From Dicyema japonicum (taxonomy: Eukaryota > Dicyemida > Rhombozoa > Dicyemidae): 64,000 bases of DNA. The position numbers and the translations under genes are program-made. This document shows, piece by piece, positions 47,865 to 58,059 of this stretch. The notes beneath the pieces are model-generated. The model did no database searches. It worked only from the letters and a program-made list of their open reading frames with translations, and had not been told where the DNA came from. The DNA lies in contig RDEW01000001.1 in assembly GCA_011109175.1 (NCBI GenBank), forward strand, positions 1,987,485 to 2,051,484, in the 5' to 3' direction. Each line of letters starts with the position of its first letter. Position 1 is the stretch's first letter.

Positions 47865-48410
47865 CTTCTTATCACAAATACCTCCCTCCTGATCTTCAAT
47901 AAAATAGGATTGTGATCGCTTCTGGTATCGTATATGACGGATCAAGTTACTCTGTAAAGAGAGTTGGATAGCAAAGAGTGATGTCTGGGGATGTAGGTTG
48001 GTCAGAATTCCTGAAAGGGGTTCTTGTGTGTTTCGAGGGGTCATTAATGATCATCAGTTTTCCAGACTGCGAGAGTAGAGGTCTTTCTTTCTCATCGGGA
48101 ATGTTTGCCATTCAGGTCTCCGCAGATCAATATATCCCGCATATTTTCCAAAGTAGATAAGTCAATCATTGAATACTTCTTAGGGCATGAGACAGGAGGA
48201 AATATATAGATGTTTACCAGAAACAATTTTCCTTTTGTTGAACTCACAGATTCCAATGGTTTCCGTAGTTTCATCGTCCCCAAGGAGTTTCTTTATTTCT
48301 GATGAACAGTCATGATACTTGAGTTCTTTTCTAATAATAATTAGTAGTCTACCTAAACATTTCTCCGTACGATCTATCAGAATAACATTGAATCCAGGAA
48401 AAATAGTATA
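47865..48410 (-). pseudogene. Jockey/CR1-like LINE, endonuclease end
   Basis: Minus-strand endonuclease fragment: FLVNIYIFPPVSCPKK, DILICGDLNGKHS, and near 47.9 kb TRSDHNPILLKIRREVFVIR (the terminal SDH motif). It reads directly into 44796 once the APE-type LINE is removed (RRNRP then TYIYKF). Confidence 0.8.
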
Positions 48411-48473
48411 TGTATTTTTACTAAAATAATAATAATAAAATAATCAATAAAAATCGAAATGCAACGTCTAGCG

Positions 48474-48500
48474 CAGGGGTGTCAAACTCATTTCTTCCGC
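48474..48500. mobile_element. hAT-type terminal sequence
   Basis: CAGGGGTGTCAAACTCATTT matches the widespread end of hAT (Charlie-like) elements. No partner end was located. Confidence 0.5.
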
Positions 48501-48519
48501 GTGCCGACTATTAAATTTT

Positions 48520-48850
48520 GATTTATTTATTTAGCCCGGATACATCAAAAGAAAAGTTAAAGGAAACAACTAAGTGTATCCAGTTTCCACTTCTACAGAA
48601 ACAGAGTCCATCCGGAATCAATATAAAAAGTAAAATACGTCCATAGTTGCAGTTGTGGGAACCCCTCCAGTGGAGTGGGGGAGAGCAAATGATCCTTTTT
48701 CGTGCCGGCCTGAACTGGGCGCCACCTAGACAGGTGGATCACATGACGCCACTCTAATAAGAGGAGAGAGGAAGAACAGACAAGCAAGCAGGAAACTTCA
48801 ACCAGTTAACCACGCAGCACCACATGGCGCCAAGCGGCAAAATTGTTCAA
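48520..48850 (-). mobile_element. SINE-like repeat copy
   Basis: On the minus strand it starts GCCGCTTGGCGCCATGTGG, passes CACTCCACTGGAGGGGTTCC and GGATGGACTCTGTTTCTG, and ends CCGGGCTAAATAAATAAAT. It matches 21940-22130 (-) along its 3' half, and its first 60 bases resemble 52071-52130 (+). The 3' end resembles the jockey-LINE tail. Confidence 0.65.
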
Positions 48851-48859
48851 TATCATTTA

Positions 48860-49670
48860 AAAAGATATTTGATTCATACTATGATTTTTATAATATTTTG
48901 AAATTTTTTTTAATAATTTAAAAACATTTAACAACATATTTATTAATTTTTATAATTACAATATGTTCCTGAAACTTGACATCTTTTTTTCTTCATAATA
49001 GCGTCAATATCTGGTGTAAAATCCTGAGTTACCGTCAATCTTAAAATTTCACTTAGATGAGTGTGTGAGAAAATTAATCAGATTATAATTAATTTTGTTA
49101 TCTCATTAATTCACAAATGATGCACCCTAAACATTTTTGTGATAGTATTTATAGCATCATTGTTTTTTATTTACATCTCGATATAGTTGAGCATAGTGAA
49201 TTTTTCAGTTTGACAGAACTGGGGGAATCTGTTGCCATTTCTTTGGAGAGTAAAGCTTAACCTTAAGATCCCTTTATGGATTTGTATAAATGAAAGAAAA
49301 TAAAGTAAATTATTATAGGCACGTACGCGATGCCAAGATCATGACAAAGCATTTGCAACACGAAAAAGTAACAATCTAATTAACATCGCCCGTCTTTTCG
49401 ATCCATCTAATTAAAAATCAATTCCAAAGACCACTGTTAAACCAAAAAAAACTAACTAAGTGATCCCGACAAATTGAATCATGGCTCTCATCCTTGCTCG
49501 GTGTTGATCACTTGAGCCTACAAAAGTTCGCTGCGGGCGAGCACTTCCTTCTTGGCGTTAGTGTCCTTTCTCATTTTTTTTCAATTAGTGTCTCTAAAAT
49601 TAACATCGCCAAAGTAAATAATATATAAAATAATTTAAAAAATATAAATAATATATAAATAATAATTTAA
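48860..49670. other. No recognised gene (upstream of the PIP4K-like gene)
   Basis: A+T-rich. A LINE-tail-like GTGATCCCGACAAATTG occurs near 49461. No supported frame. Confidence 0.45.
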
Positions 49671-50647
49671 ATGAGTGATGATAAGTCTGCAGTAATCCAA
49701 GTAAAGAAGAAATTCAAGACAGTGCATCAGAACGACAAATTATACAGAAATACAGATCCTCTGCGTGCAATACTAATATTAGGTGTGGAAAATTCAGTGA
49801 GAGACTTAACATTACTACAAATGCCAGTGGTATTGTTAGGAGAGAACTTTAAAGCATATAGAAAAATAAAAGTGGAGAACAGTTCATTTTCATTGTAAGT
49901 AATAATAAATAAATTAAGTCATAATTTACCAAAACAGTACAAACTAAAGGAATATGCCCCAATGGTATTTCGTTCCCTCAGAGAGAGATTCCAATTGAGT
50001 GAACATGTTTATCAGAAATGCATATCTTTGGCTACAGATTCTCAAATGAGTATATTTGACAGCAAAAGAGTTTTGAATTGTGATGGACTACAAGTGATAC
50101 AAATAGATGGTGATGCCTTAATGTCTATGCTTCAGTGCTTAAAACCTTATTATGAAGTATTAATTGTTATAATATTAGTACATTGTTGAGAGGAATGGTA
50201 ATGTTCTGCTACTACAACTTATTTCCTTATTTAGAATTACACTCAATGATAACAAATCATATTTTGTTATAACACGTGCACTATCGCCAAATAATGCAAC
50301 TCATTATATAATAACACCGCATTCACAGATTCGCATTTCAATTGGCTTGGATCAATATAATAATATTATTAAACAATTAACTAATGATCTTCAGGTTTAT
50401 TTTTAACTTTATTTATTAGTTCATTACTTCCAACAATATAAATAATTATGCTCTTATCCTCTCTACTACTAATAATGATCATACTTCTCATTCTGACTTT
50501 TATCCTATTCACTCTTTGGATAATAATCATCTATATTTTATTACTCTCTCCTGTTTCATCCCCATTAGTAAAACACAACTTTCATCACCATTATTAAAAC
50601 ACACCGTTAATAACATTATTCAAGATTTTAATAAATTATTCACTTGA
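49671..50647 (+). CDS. PIP4K-family protein, four exons, probable pseudokinase
   Basis: Type II phosphatidylinositol 5-phosphate 4-kinase family. Exons 49671-49894, 49919-50156, 50179-50394 and 50420-50647 with introns of 24, 22 and 25 bp give one 301-residue protein (about 400 in vertebrates). The N-terminal half follows animal PIP4K closely: NTDPLRAILILGVENSVRDL, LQMPVVLLGENFKAYRKIKV and, across intron 1, NLPKQYKLKEYAPMVFRSLR; across intron 2, LKPYYE-YIVERNG aligns with KKYHQYIVECHG. Catalytic features are gone: the lysine in the IIKTI strand is Gln (QVIQID, about residues 133-138), the glycine-rich loop lacks glycines, the DLKGS motif is absent, MDYSLL is NNYALI (about 234-239), and the IDxYGI metal-binding segment is missing. 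The frame is open and all splice phases fit, so the gene is probably maintained for scaffold or lipid-binding functions. Confidence 0.9.
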
Positions 50648-50779
50648 TTAATAGTTAATATTTTATTATACTTTATAATAATTATTAAAATCACTAAGCT
50701 TCTTTTGTTTGATTCATTATGAAAAGATACTGATGTAAAACGTGCTTTGTGGTTGGTTGAATGTCACGTAACTCACCAA

Positions 50780-51400
50780 ACTGGAGACATTTTAAAGAAA
50801 AGAGCTACACTGTCCCTATTTTACAAGGATGGATTGACAAGGACGGACTGTCTCGGTGTGGGGACGTCGAATCGAACCACGGCCCCTAAAGATCATGCAA
50901 ATAAATATAAACGGGATCAAATGTAAGATTATCGAACTCAGAAACCTTATGGAGAAATATAGAATTGACGTCCTTCGATTACAAAATTCCAGACTCAGAA
51001 GTGCAAGTACAAATCCAAAATTCCCTGGATATTCAATTATCCGCAGAGATACATGTGGAAAACTTGGGGGAGGCTTACTAAGTATCATACGAAACGGGAT
51101 CCCTTATAAGATATCACCAAATACGTCTACAGCCATCTCCCAAACCATGAAAGTATCGAAATTCTGGCCACAAAAATTTAACTCCCAAGGTTACGTCTTA
51201 CTCTGATCAATTCATATCTATCTCCTTCATCATCAGCCACTTGTCCAAAACTTTCGTCGATCAGCTGCTCACTAAGGAACGTTCTTCTTTGCGGTGACCT
51301 AAATACAAAATACCCGCTCTGGCTGAGAGGTGAGCAAAATTGTATGGTGTTGAAGGCGTTTTTAATATGAATCTTGAGGATCACATGAGGAATATTAATG
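50780..51400 (+). pseudogene. Jockey/CR1-like LINE, endonuclease fragment
   Basis: Frame 50856-51206 reads PLKIMQININGIKCKIIELR, NLMEKYRIDVLRLQNSRL (the catalytic Glu of QE is replaced by Asn) and GYSIIRRDTCGKLGGGLL. After a frame change, SLRNVLLCGDLNTKYPLW appears near 51.28 kb. Dead endonuclease remnant. Confidence 0.75.
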
Positions 51401-52070
51401 CCCACATAGAGTGTACGCTGCTTCGAAACTGACCCTTACTTGGGACTGGATGCAATTGTTTGAAAAGAGTGGTAATGATTACTCTGCATGAGAGTTTTAG
51501 CGCTTACCTGGGGAAGATAAAACTCACAGCAATGGAGTGTATTCATCTTCTCCTTTTATTGAATGTTTCTACTAATTTAATCTAATCCTAGGTTTTAACA
51601 AGCTACTTTGATCTGCCGCCAAACATTCTTCACCACTTGACGAGACTCCAGTACAGTCACTATGCGGATTTACAAGACTATGCAAACAGAATCGGACAAT
51701 CCGTTTCACCGCTATGCTCTTTTGCCTTTTAGACGACCATAAGAGGGGCCAGCTTTTTCTCTTGTCCTGGTTTGCCTTCGATTTCACCTCCGCATCACAT
51801 ATGCTTGTTGGATTTCTGGAACGTAAAAAAATAAATTCTAATAAGTTTCAAAAGTGCCCTCAGCTAGATATTTTCCCATTGATAGACCTCTGTGACAAAC
51901 TGAGAAGTGTCCTGGCACTGTACAATTTAGACGAATTAGATTTTAGAGTATTTGATTGCTGTCGTTTTTTTTCTAGCGATCAAACGTTCTGAAACTCTGT
52001 ACACTATTTTTTTAAAGAGCAGACGCGATTTTCTCGACATTTATTTAAGAGATGGATGCAATAATAATAT
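51401..52070. other. Unassigned; one 92-residue open frame
   Basis: The plus-strand frame 51714-51992 (hydrophobic, FLLSWFAFDFTSASHMLVGF) has no confident match; weak resemblance to CDP-alcohol phosphotransferases was not convincing. The rest is unremarkable. Confidence 0.35.
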
Positions 52071-52560
52071 AAAGCCGCGTGGCGCTGTGTGGTGCTTCGT
52101 GGCTAATTGATTAAAGTTTCTGTTTTGTTTGTCAATTCACTTAATTAACGTGCGTATGTGGTTCGCCTTGTCTGGTGGCGTCTGATACAAGTCAAAATGT
52201 ATCCAAAAGAACCATTTGTCAACGACCATCCAGAGGAGTTCCTCTTGGACGGCTCTTCCTACACATCCGGGCACTTTTCCGTTGGAGACTCGTCATGTCA
52301 GGAGAATGCGCAGGAGCGCAGTCGGAACACTGAGAAAAGATGCGGAGACTGTTGAAGGAGGGTGGGATTACCTGAAATTTGGTTATTTTGGAGATGACGG
52401 TGGTTTTGGTTCAATAAATTTAATTTTAAATTTATTTAAAAGATGGATGCACACGCTTAAGAAATGGGTGAAAACCTTAAAGAAGGATACCAACCGAGGC
52501 TATGGTTACAAGAAGTGTCTGAACTCAACGACCTATCAATAAATTTACCGTCTTAAGAAT
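52071..52560 (+). mobile_element. Repeat-derived stretch beginning like the SINE-like element
   Basis: GCCGCGTGGCGCTGTGTGGT at 52071 and the next 50 bases resemble the 5' end of the SINE-like copy at 48.84 kb. Then the resemblance fades into an open frame (52216-52542) that I cannot assign. Confidence 0.4.
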
Positions 52561-53220
52561 CATGGTATCGAATTCAGAAATTCATGACACTGCACATACT
52601 CAACAAAAATCACAAAATTGACTCAACACCGGAGTAAAACACTATTAAAATCCATTGTTAATCAGCAAGGCGATATACGATGCATAAAAATAGATGACCA
52701 GTTTGTCAAACAGATTATACGCTGTAGGAGAACTATTATTAATCACAATTGAGACAAATGATGTCGTACCGAGGGCGTTCCAGAATATCAAACAGAACTG
52801 TGGATGAAGGAGTGAAATATTCAGGATATAAAAAGATGATTTGTTTCAAACAACTCTTGAGAGTTCAAGTGGTTCTGGACATTTTTCGTTGTTTCTTGAG
52901 AGTTCAAGTGGTTCTGGACAGCGATTATTACTTCATCCGAATAGAAGTTTCTTAGAATTGGTCGGTATTTCGCTAGGGTGCAATTTGAATATGGGAGGAA
53001 CAAAAGGGAGGCTTGGAAGACTCTGTTTGTAAGGAATCAGTAGTGAGATAAATTAGAATCTGAAACGATCGATGATTGTTTTAAGGTCAAGTGGGCTCAG
53101 GTACTTCAAATGGAGAATCCAGATTCCATTTAGTCCTTTGGTGGAGGGTTTTGAGTTTTTGATGAGGTTTTTTACATTAGTGGTACTGATTAAGATACGT
53201 TTTCAACGTGGAAAATAAAT
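52561..53220. repeat. Unassigned; includes a short direct repeat
   Basis: CTTGAGAGTTCAAGTGGTTC with TGGACA occurs twice near 52856-52881 and 52896-52921. No supported gene. Confidence 0.5.
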
Positions 53221-53376
53221 ATTACTCTATTCAAGTACCCCAGAAATCTTTTAGTCTTGTCCCGTGGTCAAAATTACTTTATTCAAGTACCCCAGAAATC
53301 TTTTAATCTTGTCCCGTGGTTAAAATTACTCTATTCAAGTACCCCAGAAATTCATTAGTTTAGTCCGGTGGTCAAG
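53221..53376. repeat. Three tandem copies of a 52-bp unit
   Basis: Units start at 53221, 53273 and 53325 with ATTACT(C/T)TATTCAAGTACC and CCAGAAAT; the third has diverged at its end. A minisatellite, not a CRISPR (no spacers). Confidence 0.85.
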
Positions 53377-53618
53377 TGATTTGAAGTTCTTGACAGAAAA
53401 TTTGGCCAGAAATTGTTTCTTTTCTTATTAAGTACGTTTTCCGATGTCTTCAGAGAGCTAAATGCCAAAGATCCGCTTTGGTTAACTGGTCAAGAGGGGG
53501 ACTGCTATCACACCAACTATTCATCCTCAATGAAAAAACTCCTACACTCTAACAACTACCGATACTCCACTATTCCGTAACAAATGAAAGTACCAAACTA
53601 TAATAATTAAAAAGACAA

Positions 53619-54229
53619 TCAAAGTTGATTCAACTCTTCATTAATCTATAATTATTAAATTATTAACTCTTGAAATTTCATCATTTATTATTTTTCTGTA
53701 TTTGCTTCCAAGATTTAAATTCCCCATTTGTTTTAAAAATTCATTTCTATCATTAATCTCATTTTTTACTAAAATTATGTATTTTATTACATTCGTCAAC
53801 CCTTGCTATTTTATTGCTAATTTGAGGTTTGGCTTTAAATTCCAACCTTTGTGGTCTTCCTCCATTTTCCATTATTTTAATAAACTCGGTTTTGTTATAA
53901 TTTATATTCTTTCTCTTCGAAGGAGACATTTCTTGGTTTAAAGCCTCAAGTCGCATAATTTCATTTTTCGTTCTTTTACCATTATTTTGCATTTTTGTTG
54001 TTATTTCTTGATATTTAGTTAAATAATACTTTTATCGTTTTTTGGTATTCTAGTCACTATTTTTGTACGATTCTTCAAATTATTTTTTGTAACTTGTGAT
54101 TCTTCAATTAATGCTGAAATATTAATTTATTATACTTTTTATTAAATTATTTGTTTCCTCAGAATATTTTTGTATTTTACTATTCCAAATATTACAATTC
54201 CTATCCACATTATTCATTCTTATTATCAT
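53619..54229 (-). CDS. UPF0193 (C22orf23/EVG1 family) protein, five exons
   Basis: Small conserved animal protein of unknown biochemical role, usually linked to ciliated cells. Exons 54229-54136, 54113-54030, 54006-53791, 53768-53668 and 53645-53619 are joined by introns of 22, 23, 22 and 22 bp in matching phase. From the ATG at 54217 it is 169 residues; an in-frame ATG at 54229 adds four. The N-terminal KYSEETNNLIKTLIEESQVT aligns with the vertebrate QYSKELLKMMMQESKLT block, the middle with the EKEKQRLQNIFATGKD region, and the end, LKNEINDRNEFLKQMGNLNL then GSKYRKIINDEISR, with the family signature [30 protein letters not shown] (shown only in part). Length is somewhat below the vertebrate 217. 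No frame defect seen. Confidence 0.85.
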
Positions 54230-55117
54230 GGAAACAATAACTTTATTTTTAACTTTTTTATCTTGCACATAATATTTTTAAAAAATCATCTGTCCATTTC
54301 TTATCGACAGGTCTGTATGCTTTCAAGCTTGCCGATAAAACTAGTCTTTCAAAAGATCCCTGTTTCCGTACACTATTACTGTAATACTCGACCTATAACA
54401 TACTTAACCAAATCAGGTCAATTAATTCCTAACTGCCTAAATACTCCTAATTTACACGAAATAAATGTTTTGGTATTATTAATGTCAATCTTTCCAAAAA
54501 TCCTAACAACAAAACTATTTTGGACTATCCACAATAATCTCAAAAATAAATGATTTTTCTAACGGCAAACTTTATCAACGGCCAGTGAGGGAAGTGATAT
54601 TAGACAACCATAATTCACGATACCTCTGAAATGGAAAATCATAAAAATCCCAGTTATATTCAATAAAAAAAGACGAGGATAATGACCAAAGTTAATTTAA
54701 TGACTTCTCAATCTCACGAATAGGTTTTTGTAGTAAAAATCTTTTCGTTCACACTTTGGCGCAAAATAAATTGGAAACGATACAAATCAAATGGCTTAGA
54801 ATTTTATTGGGCAAATCGTTAACTACAAACCATTTTGTTCAAACAGCCTATGTTCAATTTTAAAATACCCAAATTTGGTTACGAATGCTTATAAAAATGC
54901 GTCTTTATTTGGATCAACGTATATTAGTGAAGCTCTGTTCAGAAGACTCACACGGATCAAAACTAAATTTCGCAACCAATTAACTAATGAACATCTTATG
55001 CAACTCTTACGTCGTCGTCATCAAAACTGAGTCCTTATTTTAAAAGAATAGTAGAAGGAAAGCACATTCAATTCTCACATTAACTTTAGTTAATAAAGCT
55101 TAATTTTCTTAAAAAGA
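54230..55117. other. No recognised gene
   Basis: A plus-strand frame of 127 residues (54170-54553) overlaps the UPF0193 gene antisense and is probably incidental. The remainder has no supported feature. Confidence 0.4.
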
Positions 55118-55162
55118 TTTTTTGCGGCCCGTGAACCAATTTTAAATTTTGAGAACCACTGT
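55118..55162 (-). mobile_element. hAT-type terminal sequence
   Basis: The minus strand reads CAGTGGTTCTCAAAATTTAA then TTGGTTCACGGGCCGCAAAA, a common hAT end. A second GGTTGAGAACCAATG follows at 55168-55182. No transposase nearby. Confidence 0.6.
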
Positions 55163-55530
55163 TATAGAACAAAAAGGTTGAGAACCAATGCTATAGAACA
55201 TCCCCTGGGCCTGAAGTCAGATCATGTCTAGAATTCTCACCAAAATATAAGAAGTAACCTTATTCTCTATAAAAAAAATTTCCAAGACAAATCGTAAAAG
55301 GAAACTAGGTATAGACAACAAGATCAGTAAATTACAAGATCAAGAATGTTATGTTTAATAAAAACTCCAAGCGTTCCAAAAAACAAAGGTAGTTCAAAAA
55401 ATTGAGGTTTCAACTTAAAATTTATAAATAATAGTTATTAATTAAAGAATAGCAAGTAAAAATAATTATTATATAACGCCAGTATAACTTAATCTTCTCT
55501 TCTTAAGTCCAACCTCTTTTGCCTGTATAG
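55163..55530. other. No recognised gene
   Basis: A+T-rich, no supported feature. Confidence 0.4.
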
Positions 55531-55785
55531 GTGTGTTCACGTCGCTGCACACCCCACATTCAGAGACTACCCTAGGTTGACATTCCATGCCGTATTCCTC
55601 ATCACTAGTGGGCATTACCTAACCTTAATCGAAGTGGGCATTACCTCACAAGACCGACTAAAACATGATGAAGTTGAGAAACTTCACAAATATGACTTGC
55701 TTGCAAACGAACTTTGGCTACTCTATAAATGCCAAGTGATGATTATTCCAGTGGTTTTGAGCTCCATTTGGGATGGCGTTTAGCT
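55530..55785 (+). pseudogene. Restriction-like endonuclease fragment of an RLE-type LINE
   Basis: LTLIEVGITSQDRLKHDEVE, KYDLLANELWLLYKCQVMII and IWDGV form the core of the PD-(D/E)XK nuclease seen also at 31.14-31.65 kb, here on the plus strand. Truncated at both ends. Confidence 0.75.
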
Positions 55786-56925
55786 CTGACATGGAATGGA
55801 GTTGTCTCAAGATGCTTCAAGAATCATATGGATAAATTATCTATTGAAAAATCAACGAGGACTTAAATCCAAATACAATGAAGAGCACGCCTCTGCTACT
55901 TACCAACTTGTAGAACTGGCATGCCGTGATGACAACCCACTGGACTCTACAGATATATTTCGACTGAATCTGATGTGGAGATGGGGAGTAACAGGGAGTT
56001 TAGGGCGCACTCTTCTTCTAAGAGAAGATGGATTACTAGCAATCCGGATTAAAATCCGCTTAATTAGTTAATTTTTGGTCAGGAGGATTCTACACTCCCT
56101 ACCCGAATTCTCAATTGACCAAGACATAATCCACGCACGAGAAGCCTGGAATGCCACCAACCTCCCTCTGTCTCGTTCACAAGACTGCCAAAGAAACCTG
56201 GACAATTTATTGTGCTGGAAATCATTTGGACTCCTACTGGAATCAGCCAATCAGCACCGCTTATTCGCTTTCGGCGGCTTCCCCTGAGAGCTAAACGTCA
56301 CCCCAAAAGGAGCTCTGAGTAGCTTTCTGGATAATGAATGCGTTAGAAGTAGTATCTCTCTGCGGCTGGGACTGAAAGTATGCGTACCTCACCCGTGGCG
56401 ATGTGGCATCCTGATAGACTACTATGGCCTGCACCCTCTCGCCTGCAAGAGGAGCGATGAAAGATCTCCAAGGAACAAGGCTCTGAATGAGATTGTCAAA
56501 CGGGCTATGGATGCTGCTGGATACTCGGCCATTCTTGAACCGGTCGGGTTATGCAGAAGTGACGGGAAACGATTGGCATATTTCCCTTTGAGGCCGGGAA
56601 ACCACTTGTTTGGGACGTGACATGTACAGACACGTTCGCCCCGAACAATCTTCACGAGTGCGCTTCACAGGCCTGCTCTGCAGCCGTCAAGGCGGAGAAG
56701 GCCAAACTAGAAAAATACTGCGACCTCCCCGATAATGTCCAATTTGTTCTCCTTGCTATGGAGACTTCCTACTCCCCCTTTACACTAGAGTTTTTTTGGA
56801 CGTCTTGGAAACCGGATCACCTCATGCACTGGAGATCTCCGCGAACGCCGCTGGCTGTTTGAGCGAATTTCGCTTGCAATTCTGAGAGGGAACAACCACG
56901 CAGTGAGGGCGTCATAAAGGTCAGT
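55786..56925 (+). pseudogene. C-terminal region of an R2/NeSL-like LINE
   Basis: Degenerate plus-strand C-terminal part. It shows SISLRLGLKVCVPHPWRCG, ALNEIVKRAMDAAGYSAILE, PVGLCRSDGKR, then GKPLVWDVTCTDTFAPNNLH, a nuclease-like block common in metazoan LINEs of this type, and the terminus ERISLAILRGNNHAVRAS. Many frame changes. Confidence 0.75.
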
Positions 56926-57287
56926 CTTGGGTATAAAATTAATGCTCTCATGTTTGGAAATCTTTGTATTGGAAACTTTGTAATTATCATTTATATTTTG
57001 GTAGAAATCTGTTGTTTCAGATGGTAATTGATAAGTTACCTCTTCAAATGGCGTAACAAGAAATTGTGCCTCACCTTGTAGAGATGAAAATTTTATTCGA
57101 CAAATCCTTTCGTAATTTTTATTGGCCAACTGATAGGATCATTAGAAGTATCAGACAAAAATTTCTGCAAACTTTTAACCGACCTCATGTCATCTTACAA
57201 CAAAAAACTATGAAATACTTTTTCCTTTTATATGTTTCAAGATTTTATCAGAAAATCTTTTCCAAATTTGATTACAATCTAACAATT
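56926..57287 (-). other. Coding-like segment bracketed by two LINE 3' ends
   Basis: On the minus strand this 360-bp piece has an open stretch (ERICRIKFSSLQGEAQFLVT, EEVTYQLPSETTDFYQNIND) and, upstream, WKRFSDKILKHIKGK followed by a GT...AAG stretch of 25 bp like the introns in this genome. I could not join the pieces into one frame and recognise no family. Each side ends in the same LINE 3' end (56880-56925 and 57288-57350). Confidence 0.4.
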
Positions 57288-57350
57288 CCTGAGAGGAAAT
57301 AGCCATGCAGTCTGGGGAGCCGCTATATAACCGTTTACTCTTTCCTTAAT
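57288..57350 (+). mobile_element. 3' tail of an RLE-type LINE
   Basis: CCTGAGAGGAAATAGCCATG, GCCGCTATATAACCGTTTAC and TTTCCTTAATAAAATG, equivalent to 31003-31082. Confidence 0.7.
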
Positions 57351-57439
57351 AAAATGTTTTAATCTAACAATTCGAACAAAAAATTCTAAGTTGACTACAA
57401 ATTCTGAATATTTCTTTGTATGAAAATGAGGTGAACTTA

Positions 57440-57935
57440 TCAACCAAAAATAAGATGTCAACATAAGCAGCTTGGAAATAGACTTAAAAAGAAAGATGAA
57501 AACTTTATTTTGATAGACGGAAAGCTCAATCTTGAAGATTCTACTCCAGCTCGTGATCGCCTTAACCAACATAGAGGAGATGCGGATAATTGCCGAAGAG
57601 ATCCATGACTCTAACCACTGTGGGCAAATGCTTTGGAAGTGTGGGAAAAGATTCTGCTTTATTAAATAGACCTCATTCGTCGGTGGTAAAAGATTGCGAT
57701 ATATGCCAGTCTGCAGTGCCACTAAACATTATGACGACATGAGTCATATTTTTGCTGATGTACCGAATGGGAGATTTCAGATCGACCTGATGATCATTTT
57801 TCTTGGTTACTATCTGTGATTGACGTCTATTCCAAATATGTGATTAAAATAAAAGTGGCATTGAAGTCGCCGAAAATTTAAGAGATTTTCATGTGTTATG
57901 GCCAGTGTAAATATTGACAATCTAATAACGTGACC
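57440..57935 (+). pseudogene. Integrase fragment (Ginger or Ty3-like)
   Basis: Frame-shifted reading gives LTNIEEMRIIAEEIHDSNHC (zinc-finger His pair), VVKDCDICQSAVPLN (Cys pair), then FADVPNGRFQIDLM and SVIDVYSKYVIKIKV around the first catalytic Asp. The remaining core is absent. The layout is the same as in the element at 39.6-41.1 kb, though no inverted ends were found. Confidence 0.6.
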
Positions 57936-58059
57936 AAATTCAAGAATATGCGGTCAAGGATAGTGTGTCTATTAAGAAAGTTCACTCACAACGACTAAAA
58001 ATAATAGTTAATCATCACTATTGTTAATTTTTAGGCAAACAGAACATTCGAAATCGTCG

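Noticed and set aside
49671-50189. Two separate PIP4K-like pseudogene ORFs
   Set aside because: The stops fall inside 22-25 bp introns. Splicing restores one open 301-residue protein, so decay of the frame is not supported.
51714-51992. Possible phosphatidylinositol synthase (CDP-alcohol transferase) fragment
   Set aside because: Only a loose resemblance around a hydrophobic stretch. The D-x2-D-G-x2-A-R signature of the family is absent.
53221-53376. CRISPR-like array
   Set aside because: Three contiguous 52-bp repeats without spacers in a eukaryotic setting; a minisatellite.
54170-54553. 127-residue plus-strand ORF
   Set aside because: Overlaps antisense the well-supported UPF0193 first exon; composition is A+T-driven and no homology was recognised.
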